Below, one piece after another: positions 27,253 through 34,942 of a DNA stretch of 64,000 nucleotides (the stretch's first letter is position 1; each line of letters opens with the position of its first letter). This DNA comes from Arthrobacter sp. U41 (GTDB taxonomy: Bacteria; Actinomycetota; Actinomycetes; Actinomycetales; Micrococcaceae), in NCBI RefSeq assembly GCF_001750145.1, contig NZ_CP015732.1, positions 1,860,001 through 1,924,000 of the forward strand, read 5' to 3'. The notes under the pieces are model-generated. The model had not been told where the DNA came from. It did no database searches and saw only the letters and a program-made list of their open reading frames with translations. Made by a program: the position numbers and the translations under genes.

Positions 27253-28184
27253 GATTCTGCCTGTTCCCGGGTGTTCGCGGCATCAAGGCGGGCGGCAGCG
27301 TGAGCGAGCAGTTCGGGAACGGCGCTCAGATACCAGTAGGTATTCGCCGGATCGGAATGGCCCAGATAGATCGACAGGGCGGGCATCTTCGCGGCAACAT
27401 CGGCCCCGTCGCGATACCAGCCCAGCAGCGTGTTCACCGCGAACGTATGCCGCAGGTCGTGCATCCGTGGCTGCCGCGCCGCAGTGCGTAGTCCTGCGGC
27501 AGTAGAAGCGTGCACCCAGTTATCGCGAACAGTTGCGTATTTCAACCGTTCGCCGTCTGCGTCGGTGAAGAACGCTGGCCTGCGACCGTGGTGCTGGTCA
27601 TCGCGCCAGTGAGCATAGCGTTCGAGTGCGGCAGTGGCGGTCGGGTGGAGCGGAACCAGCCGTGGGTCGCGCCCCTTTCCCCGACTGATCAGCAGCACTC
27701 CGGCATCCAAATCGGCGCTGTCCCTGTCCAGTGCGAGGGCCTCCCCGACCCGTAGTCCTGTGGCCGCCAGCAGCGCGAACAACACCGGGTAAGTCTGCGC
27801 CCGACTCCTGCCCTCCAGGGTGGCGGCTGCGCGGATCACCGCCGTGATTTCAGCGGAACAATATATGTAGGGACCCTGACGATGCACGGGGCCGGCGAAG
27901 ATCCCGCGGGGCGGAACCTCGTGGATCGGGTTCAGGGCGTGCATGTAGTCGGCGAACCCACGGACGGCGGTCATCCGACTCGACGCCCGGGTCCTCGGCG
28001 CGGCCGTCACCCCGGCCGGCGGGAGACTGCACCAAGTGATTGCCTCGGTGACGGTGATAACCTCGATGCCCGCGGCCGTGAGGTGTGTGGCGAACTGGTG
28101 CAGCAGGTGTTCAGGCCAGGTAAGGCGGGCGCCGAGCTGGCGGCGCAGGCGCAGATAATCGGTGACTTTCTCGTTCCAGGTCAT
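27249..28184 (-). CDS. RIT element tyrosine recombinase, second gene
   Basis: 311 aa. N-terminal region RQLGARLTWPEHLLHQFATHL is the core-binding domain; catalytic residues seen in TGLRVGEALALD (Arg I), GKGRDPRLVPL (Lys), HDLRHTFAVNTLL (His/Arg II) and LGHSDPANTYWYLS (His III and Tyr). Overlaps both neighbours by 4 bases, so the trio is one translationally coupled operon. Corresponds to RitB. Confidence 0.88.
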   Translation of the reverse strand: MTWNEKVTDYLRLRRQLGARLTWPEHLLHQFATHLTAAGIEVITVTEAITWCSLPPAGVTAAPRTRASSRMTAVRGFADYMHALNPIHEVPPRGIFAGPVHRQGPYIYCSAEITAVIRAAATLEGRSRAQTYPVLFALLAATGLRVGEALALDRDSADLDAGVLLISRGKGRDPRLVPLHPTATAALERYAHWRDDQHHGRRPAFFTDADGERLKYATVRDNWVHASTAAGLRTAARQPRMHDLRHTFAVNTLLGWYRDGADVAAKMPALSIYLGHSDPANTYWYLSAVPELLAHAAARLDAANTREQAES

Positions 28185-29401
28185 GACAGTTCACCCCCGG
28201 CCGGCCAGGGCCGGGCCAGCTCTCGTAACCGGATCACGTCCACCCGGGCGTAGTTCGCCGTCGTCGCGGGATCCTCGTGGCGGAGTACTTGCCCGATCGC
28301 GGCCAACGGCACTTCGGCGGCAACCATCGCCTCGGCCAAACTGTGGCGCAGCTGGTGGGGCCCGAATGTCTCCAAATCCGCGCGGGTGCAGGCACGGGTC
28401 ACGATCGCCCAAACCCCCGGAGAGCTTAGCCGTCGTCGCGGAGCACGGATGGTGCAGAACACTTCCCGCAAGTCCGCATCGGCCGGACGGGCATGCATCA
28501 GATAGTCCACCACCGCGGCGCCGACCTCGGCTGGCAGCGGAAGGCACTCGAGTTTGGCGCCCTTGCCGCGGATGAGGACCTCGCCGTGGCGCCAGTGAAT
28601 GTCTTCCAGCTGCATTCCGGCCACTTCCCCGGCGCGGAGGCCGAGCCGGGCTAGCAGGAGGATTACCGCATATTCGCGCCGCCCCGCAGCTGTGGTCCGG
28701 TCACAGCCCTGCAGGAGGGTGTCGATCTGTTCCGCGCTGGCGCCCAGCGGAAGAAGGGAGGGCAACGGTTCCCGAATCACCAGCGTCGCTCCGGTCAGAT
28801 CACGGTCGAGCTCGCCGGTGATGAAACAGAACCGCAGAAAGGCCCGCAGCGCATAGCCGAACTTTTTCACCGACGCAGGTGCCCGCCCCACTCCCTCCTC
28901 CAGCAACGCGCGCGTGACGTCGGCACCGCTCAACCCGGCGAACCCCTCGGACGGACAATGTGTCTTCAGGAACCGCCGGACCCGCACCACATAAGCTGAC
29001 GTGGTGCGCGCCCCGATACGACGCTCCGTCAGAAGGTAGCGCTCGAACCGGACCAGCACCGCCGGATCCTCCGGCGGCCGGGGTGGAGACGCTGCCTCCG
29101 CGGTGATCATCCCTGACTCAGCCAGCCAGCCCAGCAACGGGCGCAGCGCCTTGCGGGTGAACAACGCGGTATGTGTCGCTTTGCGTTCGGCGAGGAATGC
29201 ATCGACCTGCACCACCGTCAGATCGCCAAGGCGCATGCTTCCCGCCTCGAGCCACCGGCTCAGATGTGCCAGCAGATGGAACTGATTCACAATCGATGCC
29301 GGGGTGAATCCCAGCCGCAATAGTTCGGCCTTGAATCCCTCGGCGTGTTTCTGCAGCGGACCGTGGATCTGGACCCGGTCCGCTCGTGTTGTCGCTGTCA
29401 T
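28181..29401 (-). CDS. RIT element tyrosine recombinase, first gene
   Basis: 406 aa, the largest of the trio. It has an extra N-terminal domain of about 110 residues before the core-binding domain (PAVLVRFERYLLTERR). Catalytic residues: Arg I in LGLRAGEVAGM, Lys in RGKGAKLE, His/Arg in HQLRHSLAEAM, and LRHEDPATTANYARVD with the presumed Tyr. Transcription must start in the 52 bp between this ATG (29401) and the right inverted repeat. Corresponds to RitA. Confidence 0.88.
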   Translation of the reverse strand: MTATTRADRVQIHGPLQKHAEGFKAELLRLGFTPASIVNQFHLLAHLSRWLEAGSMRLGDLTVVQVDAFLAERKATHTALFTRKALRPLLGWLAESGMITAEAASPPRPPEDPAVLVRFERYLLTERRIGARTTSAYVVRVRRFLKTHCPSEGFAGLSGADVTRALLEEGVGRAPASVKKFGYALRAFLRFCFITGELDRDLTGATLVIREPLPSLLPLGASAEQIDTLLQGCDRTTAAGRREYAVILLLARLGLRAGEVAGMQLEDIHWRHGEVLIRGKGAKLECLPLPAEVGAAVVDYLMHARPADADLREVFCTIRAPRRRLSSPGVWAIVTRACTRADLETFGPHQLRHSLAEAMVAAEVPLAAIGQVLRHEDPATTANYARVDVIRLRELARPWPAGGELS

Positions 29402-29453
29402 CGTGTGCTCCTTGTCTGCCCAATAGTTGAGAAGACAAGCCGATCACCACAGC

Positions 29454-29540
29454 GTGATTATGCCGACCTTTTCACCCCGTCCACCGCCTGGAACCTGGGA
29501 TCGCAGACCAACATCGGCATAATCACAACGTCGGCATAAC
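29454..29540. repeat. Right terminal inverted repeat of the RIT element (87 bp)
   Basis: Perfect reverse complement of 26177-26263. Unlike the left side, it is not the outermost sequence: 26 further bases, including a perfect palindrome, separate it from the interrupted orfB. Confidence 0.92.
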
Positions 29541-29544
29541 AGGT

Positions 29545-29566
29545 GTTATGCCGACGTCGGCATAAC
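29545..29566. repeat. 22-bp perfect palindrome at the right end of the RIT element
   Basis: Arms GTTATGCCGAC (29545-29555) and GTCGGCATAAC (29556-29566) abut without spacer. Each arm equals the outermost 11 bases of the element, so this looks like two element ends joined head to head. It is separated from the 87-bp repeat by AGGT and is absent on the left side. Confidence 0.9.
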
Positions 29567-30184
29567 ACGTGGGACATTACGAAGCTGGCCGGGACCGTGA
29601 AGGGCAGATACTACGACTGCTACATGATGGTCGACATCCACTCCCGCTTCATTGTCGGCGCGCACGTGCACGCCAGCGAATCCGCGGTTCTAGCGGTGGA
29701 GATGATGAAGGAAATCTTCGGTATCCACGGCATCCCGCAGGTGGTCCACGCGGATCGGGGGACCTCGATGACGTCCAAGACTGTGGCCGCGCTGCTCTCG
29801 GACTTGGAGGTCACCCGGTCACATTCCCGGCCCCGGGTGAGCAACGATAATCCGTACTCAGAAAGCCTCTTCAAGACCATGAAATACGGGCCCATGTTTC
29901 CCGAACGCTTCGCTTCACTTGGCGATGCCAGGGCCTTTATCAGCGAGTTTGTGGACTGGTACAACCATCACCACCAGCATTCCGGGATCGGCTTCCACAC
30001 GCCCGCGAACGTCCACTACAGGCTCGCCGCCGGCGTCGCCAAGGAACGCTCCGCAACCCTCGCAGCAGCACGGGCGAAACATCCCAACCGCTTCACCAAA
30101 ACCACCGACCCCAAAATCCTGGCCCTGCCCGGGCCCGCATGGATCAACCAACCCAAGGAAAACACCGAACAGTCAGCCGCCTAA
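29567..30184 (+). pseudogene. IS3-family transposase OrfB, 3' part
   Basis: Integrase core (rve) with the first Asp in MMVDIHSRF, the second in VVHADRGTS and the Glu in NPYSESLFKTMKY, so the DDE triad is complete in this part. Ends with the typical FVDWYNHHHQHSGIGFHTPANVHY. It lacks its own start; the open frame would begin with bases from the RIT palindrome. Joined to 25809-26176 before insertion. Confidence 0.85.
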
Positions 30185-30312
30185 CTCCCGTTGGTACCGT
30201 TCAGCTTGAAAAATTCCGCCTTGGCGCACAGCCGGCGCTGCTGAACGGGCGCCCCCAAGAGCCTGCCGGGAAACCCCTGGGATGGCATTCACGGTATGGA
30301 GAGGGCTCTACC

Positions 30313-30972
30313 ATGGAAGATCCCGGGCATTTAGCTCAATTGCCTCCAAGGATCCTCCGGACTGTCGGGGCAATACTGGCCGCGGTGGCTGCCTACCATC
30401 GCTTCCTTCGCCCGCTCCACCTCCACTGGGGAACCAGCAGAGAGGAGGGTGAACGTTCAATGCCCGGTGACGAGCTCGTGAACGGCCCGTACATAACGAC
30501 AACCAGGGCCGTGTCCATCAAGGCGGGCCCAGGCAGCATCTGGCCCTGGCTTGTGCAAATGGGCGACCGGCGCGGGGGCCTGTACAGCTACGACTTCCTA
30601 GACCGGGCCTTCGGTATCCTGAGCGGCCCAAGCGCCGACAGGATACTTCCCGAGTTCCAACGGCTTGCCGCAGGTGACGTGATCCCCTTGGGCAAAGGCC
30701 CGAACTGGCCGGTTGTGGTCCTTGACTCCGAACGAGCCATGGTGCTGGAACCGCTCTCCGGCCGCGTCAGCTGGTGTTTCGCGCTATACCCGAACGGAGA
30801 CAGTACACGTTTGGTGAGCCGGGTGCGGATCCGGATCTACACCAGGACCGTCCTCTGGTTTCTGGCGCCGTTGATCGATACGTGCTGGTTCATCATGGAG
30901 CGAAGGATGCTAAAGGGAATCCGGCAACGTGCCGAGAAACTGCCGCCCGTTGCAGTTCCTCTGGCGACTTGA
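30313..30972 (+). CDS. SRPBCC-family membrane-associated protein (paralogue B)
   Basis: 219 aa from ATG 30313, preceded by GGAGAGGG. N-terminal hydrophobic segment RTVGAILAAVAAYHRFLRPL, then HLHWGTSREEGERSMPGDE and the SRPBCC fold: SIWPWLVQMGDRRGGLYSYDFLDRAFG. The end carries a second hydrophobic helix (LWFLAPLIDTCWFIMERRML). Clearly paralogous to 23816-24520 but with better preserved membrane ends. The IS3-RIT block lies between the two copies. Function unknown. Confidence 0.8.
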   Translation: MEDPGHLAQLPPRILRTVGAILAAVAAYHRFLRPLHLHWGTSREEGERSMPGDELVNGPYITTTRAVSIKAGPGSIWPWLVQMGDRRGGLYSYDFLDRAFGILSGPSADRILPEFQRLAAGDVIPLGKGPNWPVVVLDSERAMVLEPLSGRVSWCFALYPNGDSTRLVSRVRIRIYTRTVLWFLAPLIDTCWFIMERRMLKGIRQRAEKLPPVAVPLAT

Positions 30973-31190
30973 CCATGCCCGGAGCCCATTCCTCCCGGGG
31001 GGAAATCGAACTGCCCGAGCGTGCTACTGGAAAGGTTTAGCTCCTTTCGCTGCTGCCTGCTTCCGTACTGAGACCCGAGGGCCGTTAGATCACCCGCCCA
31101 CAGTGAGGTCCGCCCACATCTTCTTGGGCGATGGTGAACTTCTTGGCAGGCAATGTCTTGGGGCGGGCCGGCGCAGCCCGACTGCCGGAG

Positions 31191-32190
31191 CATGGGTATC
31201 GACGCCGGCAAAGCCCATCACCACTGTGTTGTGATCGACGCCGACGGAAACCGGCTGCTTTCACAGAAAATCCCCAACGACGAACCAGCCCTGCTCGGGC
31301 TAATCGCCAACTTACTCAAACTCGGGGACGGGGACGTGGTCCTCTGGGCAGGCCACAGACCTGAATCACGGGGGCCCGGCGCTGCTGATCGCGATGCTCG
31401 TCGCCCACGGCCAAAACGTCCTCTACATCCCGGGCCGGATTGTCCACCATGCCTCCCGCCTCTACGGCGGCGAGGGCAAAACCGACGCGAAAGACGCTGC
31501 CGTGATCGCCGACTAGGCCCGAATGCGCAAAGACCTCCAGCTACTGCGGCCAGGGGACGAGATCAGCACCGGCCTGCGGATCCTCACCGCACGGAGAGCC
31601 GATAAAGCCCCGGACCGGGTCCGGGCGATCAAACGACTGCAGGCCCAGCTGCTCGAATACTTCCCCGCGCTGGAGCGGGCCTTCGACTACAGCCGCTCCA
31701 AAGCCGCTCTGCTGCTGCTGACCAAACACCGGAGCCCGGACGGGATCCGCCGGACTGGCCAGACCAGGCTCCATGCCTGGCTGAAGAAACACGGCACCCG
31801 CTCGTCCGCCGCCGTCGCCAAGGCCGCCGTCGATGCCGCGTAATCCCAGCACACCACCGTCCCCGCCCAACACCTCGGGGAGATGATCGTCGCCGCCCTC
31901 GCACAGGAAATCATCACCCTCGACCAGGAACTCGCCGAGCTCGCTGCACTGGTCAGCGAGAAGGTCACCGAATACCGAGACGCCCAGACCCTGCTCAGCA
32001 TGCCGGGCTTCGGACCCGTCCTGGCCGCGGAGTTTCTGGACGCCACCGGCGGCGACCTCACCGTCTTCGGACTGCTGACCGGTTTGCAGGGGTCGCCGGA
32101 CTGGCCCCGGTGCCCCGGGACACCGGCAACCACCACCGCCCCCGGCGCTACGACAGGCGCCTGCTGCGCGCCTGATCCGCCTCGGGCAGC
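31191..32190 (+). pseudogene. IS110-family transposase, decayed
   Basis: Starts GIDAGKAHHHCVVIDADGNRLL, the DEDD-domain opening of IS110-family transposases. The frame is lost near 31355 (WAIDLNHGG expected), resumes as LLIAMLVAHGQNVLYIPGR, meets an in-frame TAG at 31514-31516 and a TAA near 31842, continues through SMPGFGPVLAAEFLDATGGD, and is shifted again near 32075. At least four lesions make it inactive. The non-coding bases upstream (31040-31190) could have held the bridge RNA of the element. Confidence 0.85.
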
Positions 32191-32514
32191 AAACCTCATT
32201 GGGGATCATCGGCGCTCGTACGTGCCCGCTCCACTGGCTTAGCCGTCCTGCGGACGGCACCGCACCGGATGCCCTGTGTCGGCGCTGCGCTTATTTCCTC
32301 CCACAATCCATCCGCTGCTTGCCCTTCGGGCTGCCCCCGGCTCCGTCGGCCACAGCTACGCGAAGCTCCGCCAACAGGACAACGGGGTGCCCCTATGTTT
32401 TTTGTCAAGCAGACTGTAGCGAGGGCCCTCTACCCCTCAGCGTCCGCGCCCCCAGCGCTATCAGGGCTTAGAATCCTCTGGTCCTGCTGCCATGTATAGG
32501 CGTATATTCCGTCC
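32191..32514. other. Gene-free stretch
   Basis: No gene, RNA or repeat recognised. Short open frames here lack start signals. AT-richer bases near 32490-32514 (TATAGGCGTATATT) are a plausible promoter for the cupin gene that starts at 32515. Confidence 0.4.
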
Positions 32515-32862
32515 ATGGCGGAGGATCCTGTTGAGACGAACCCGATGAATTACCGGGTGGCTTTTGAAAATGAACGCGTCCGCGTGCTTGAGTACACCGA
32601 CTCACCCGGGCATACGACCACAGAGCATAGTCACCCCGACAGCGTGATGGTTACAGTCAGTGCTTTCCGTCGCCGCATTTCTTCCAACGGAAAGTCCGTG
32701 GATGTGGAGCTACCCGCCGGAGTCGCCCGGTGGTTGCCGGCCCAGCACCATTCCGGAGAAAACATTGGGGAAACAGACACGCATACGTTCTTTGTGGAGC
32801 TCAAGGAGACCCCGTTGCCCACGGACGATGAGGCGGAGCATCTGGGACCAAGCGAGTCCTAG
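32515..32862 (+). CDS. Small cupin-like protein
   Basis: 115 aa. Single-domain beta-barrel character: YRVAFENERVRVLEYTDSPGHTTTEHSHPDSVMVTVS carries the first cupin motif (H-x-H followed by downstream Asp), and GENIGETDTHTFFVELKE the second (His and Glu), suggesting one metal site. Close relatives are small stress- or repair-associated cupins of unknown substrate. No ribosome site is visible, so the mRNA may be leaderless. Followed at 78 bp by a monooxygenase-fold gene, possibly in the same unit. Confidence 0.78.
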   Translation: MAEDPVETNPMNYRVAFENERVRVLEYTDSPGHTTTEHSHPDSVMVTVSAFRRRISSNGKSVDVELPAGVARWLPAQHHSGENIGETDTHTFFVELKETPLPTDDEAEHLGPSES

Positions 32863-32939
32863 GAGTTCCCCGCGCGCCCAATTGGTTCCGTGATTTCGTT
32901 CACTCCCGCTATCCCTTTGACGAGCAGAAGGAACACTTG

Positions 32940-33347
32940 ATGACTGTGCCACCACCGATGAGCGATGACCTGCCCCTGGATTCCGATGTGCCGACTCCTG
33001 GCCGCGGTGTTGCCGCAGGGATCTTCTATACCTCCGGCCGCTGGTCGGTGAAGCCGGGCCATGAGGAGGCATTCGCACGGGCGTTCGCGGAATCGGGAGT
33101 AAAGGATGTGGATCCTCCAATTCGTGGCCTTCTTCAGCGTCCACGGCTACTTCGCGATCTCAATCAGCCCTCGAGTTATCTCAGCTACGCCGTGTGGGAG
33201 AGCCGGGAAGCGATCGAGGAGTTCAGGTCACGGCCAGATTTCCAGGCAATGATCGCACGGATGAAAGAACATCTGGATGACATGCAAATCTCCACACTGG
33301 AACTGGTTCTGGGTCAGGAACTGACGGCCATAGGGCTGGATTCCTAA
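32940..33347 (+). CDS. Antibiotic biosynthesis monooxygenase (ABM)-fold protein
   Basis: 135 aa from ATG 32940 with GAAGGAAC 5 bases upstream (an in-frame TTG precedes it). The dimeric alpha/beta-barrel pattern is visible in YTSGRWSVKPGHEEAFARAFAE, then LRDLNQPSSYLSYAVWESREAIEEFRSRPDFQAMIARM. Family members are small cofactor-less oxygenases or heme-binding proteins; no catalytic assignment is possible here. An N-terminal Pro-rich extension of about 25 residues is unusual. Confidence 0.75.
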   Translation: MTVPPPMSDDLPLDSDVPTPGRGVAAGIFYTSGRWSVKPGHEEAFARAFAESGVKDVDPPIRGLLQRPRLLRDLNQPSSYLSYAVWESREAIEEFRSRPDFQAMIARMKEHLDDMQISTLELVLGQELTAIGLDS

Positions 33348-33604
33348 CAACTACGGCAGGTGTAACCCGCTCCTGACTGAGTCCGACGAATGTCGGAAGA
33401 CCTGCCAGTGCATAGCCCCCGGCGTCCACTCATGGCAGGGCTCTGACAGGTCCTGTCCGACTAGGACGGCAGTCGGAAGCTGTGCAGACAACGTCGAACA
33501 TTCCGGGAAGATGACTCCGGAAATCGACATTGTGGCTGAAGAAAGCCGGCTTTCTTATGTTTCGGAAACGCGTCTCACCATAAATGGTCTCCCGGGGGTG
33601 CATC

Positions 33605-33709
33605 ATGGATGCCCGTGCGAAGGGACGCACCGCGGAAGTCGCCCGGCTCGTCGGCTGGAGCCGCGCAACGCTCTACCGCCATCTCGCCGAAGACGGCCGC
33701 CGGGCGTGA
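33605..33709 (+). pseudogene. Serine resolvase helix-turn-helix remnant
   Basis: 34 codons: DARAKGRTAEVARLVGWSR then ATLYRHLAEDG, the C-terminal DNA-binding tail of a Tn3-type resolvase, and a TGA at 33707-33709. The catalytic domain is absent. Dyads of the form TCCGAC/GTCGGA at about 33382-33400 and 33457-33478 lie upstream and could be the last trace of a res site. Confidence 0.6.
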
Positions 33710-33819
33710 CTGAGACCCTCGTTTCCTAGCGTCGGCTGGGTAGCGGCCCAGGAGGTCCATCAGTCCTCACTTCGCTCGGGCTGTAAAGACCTTTTTCTTT
33801 TTTGCTGCTACTGGAGGCT

Positions 33820-33975
33820 GTTTTGGCGAAATTGTGGGCCGGTATCGATGCCGGCAAAGCGCCCCTGCTCAGCATGCCCGGCTTCGGACCCGTCCTCGCC
33901 GCCGAGTTCCTCGGCGCCACCGGCGGAGACCTCACGGTCTTTGAAACCGGGGACCGGTTCGCCGGCGTCGCGGAG
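33820..33975 (+). pseudogene. Internally deleted IS110-family transposase
   Basis: LWAGIDAGK, the first residues of an IS110-type transposase, is joined in frame to LLSMPGFGPVLAAEFLGATG, which lies about 270 residues later in the family. The rest of the 3' end is replaced by part of an IS3-family orfA on the other strand. It resembles the 31191-32190 copy at DNA level but is a distinct copy. Confidence 0.75.
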
Positions 33976-34149
33976 CTTGCGCCACTCGGTGATTTGGGAG
34001 GAATACAGGCCCTCAGCGCGCAGGTATGCCCCGCCGCCGGTGCCGTCGTCGCAGGCCCGCTGGTAGGCGTCCAGATGGGCCAGTTTTTGTGCCGGGGTGA
34101 AGGACCTGCGAGGGGTCGGGCCGCCGGCGCGGGGGCCAGAATTGCTCAT
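33955..34149 (-). pseudogene. IS3-family orfA, 5' fragment
   Basis: SGPRAGGPTPRRSFTPAQKLAHLDAYQ and LRAEGLYSSQITEWRKLRDAGE match the first half of OrfA at 25417-25809, then the similarity ends at the junction with the IS110 remnant. Bases upstream (34150-34215) resemble those upstream of the intact copy, indicating that the left end of the element is retained. Confidence 0.8.
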
Positions 34150-34370
34150 GGACCCATCTTCCCGCACCGGGGAAATCGTGGAGATAGACATTGGTGATGT
34201 TCCTGATTCTCGCCCTACAGATTAAGCGAAGTTGCTATGAGCCACAGGCCTCATCCAACCCTGACGCGTAGGGGATGTGCCCGGGCCGAGTGCGAAGTCA
34301 CTCTTGTCCTCCGGCCTGTTCGTTCATGTTTTTTGTCCTTTGCTGAGGAGTTTTTGGTGGGTGGTGGATG

Positions 34371-34733
34371 TCAGGCCGCGGGTTGGATCGCTCCGAGGCG
34401 GGTGTCGAAGAGTGCTTCGGCGCGGTGGATCAGATGCTCGGGGACGTCGGCGTCGTAGTCATGCTCTGCCCGTCCGAGGAACACGGCGGTTCCGGCGACG
34501 TCGGGCAGGTCGAGCCCGGTGTCGTGGAGCAGCTGCGCGGCCCGGATGTTCGGCCCCAGCTCAGCGGGAAGCTGGTCAGCGTTCAGGTACACGTGCCAGT
34601 CGCCCTGGGCGATACATTCCAGACGGCCCGAAAGGAGGACTTCTAGGCTGCCGTGCCGTGCATCGAGGTTTGCAACGGTGACCGCCCCGCTGAGCCGCGC
34701 GGGGACGATCAGCGCAAAGCATTTGTGAATCAT
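34371..34733 (-). CDS. Hypothetical protein (120 aa)
   Basis: No family recognised. Acidic soluble protein with QGDWHVYLNADQLPAELGPNIRAAQLLHDTGLDL in the middle; no signal or membrane segment. The ATG overlaps the TGA of the upstream gene (ATGA) and AAAGGA lies 7 bases before it, so it is translationally coupled. Downstream of its stop the same leader (TCCTCAGCAAAGGACA) is repeated at about 34333-34348 in front of a 9-codon stub, MNEQAGGQE, suggesting that a further gene of this series was lost. Confidence 0.6.
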   Translation of the reverse strand: MIHKCFALIVPARLSGAVTVANLDARHGSLEVLLSGRLECIAQGDWHVYLNADQLPAELGPNIRAAQLLHDTGLDLPDVAGTAVFLGRAEHDYDADVPEHLIHRAEALFDTRLGAIQPAA

Positions 34734-34942
34734 GGTTCTGTCCTTTGCTGAGGATCTGGTGAGGGAGCGGCGTTACCCGGCCAGCGACTTCCTTTCCAAC
34801 CCCGTTGCTTGCGGGCTTGTCTGATCGCGGCAGCACCCGTGCGGATCGCCCGCACGTCGAATCCCTCCTGGGTCAGGATGATGGTGTTGAGACCGGCGAT
34901 GTCCTCGTCATTTTCAATGACGAGACAGGTTCCCCTAGACAT
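34730..34942 (-). CDS. Truncated response-regulator receiver fragment (70 aa)
   Basis: CLVIENDEDIAGLNTIILTQEGFDV resembles the first strand and helix of a receiver domain (the acidic pair appears as END/ED). The expected phospho-acceptor Asp and switch residues never follow: after about 45 residues the sequence becomes basic and Pro-rich. It overlaps the aldo/keto reductase stop by 8 bases and the next gene's start by 4. Either a broken gene or a small protein derived from one. Confidence 0.45.
   Translation of the reverse strand: MSRGTCLVIENDEDIAGLNTIILTQEGFDVRAIRTGAAAIRQARKQRGWKGSRWPGNAAPSPDPQQRTEP

Larger units (their letters stand above)
26177..29566 (-). mobile_element. RIT-type (recombinase-in-trio) element
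   Basis: Three overlapping tyrosine-recombinase genes on the minus strand between long perfect inverted repeats. The element (3390 bp) lies inside orfB of the IS3-family transposase. ACGT at 26173-26176 and 29567-29570 flanks it, so a 4-bp target duplication is likely. All three genes are full-length, so the element may still be active. Confidence 0.85.
25375..30184 (+). mobile_element. IS3-family insertion sequence, interrupted by a RIT element
   Basis: orfA and orfB of an IS3-family element, with orfB split at 26176/29571 by a 3.4-kb three-recombinase element. Coordinates give the coding core; the true ends are not fixed because I could not identify convincing terminal repeats (the left end is probably near 25345, the right near 30230). 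A fragment of a related orfA occurs at 33955-34149. Confidence 0.8.
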
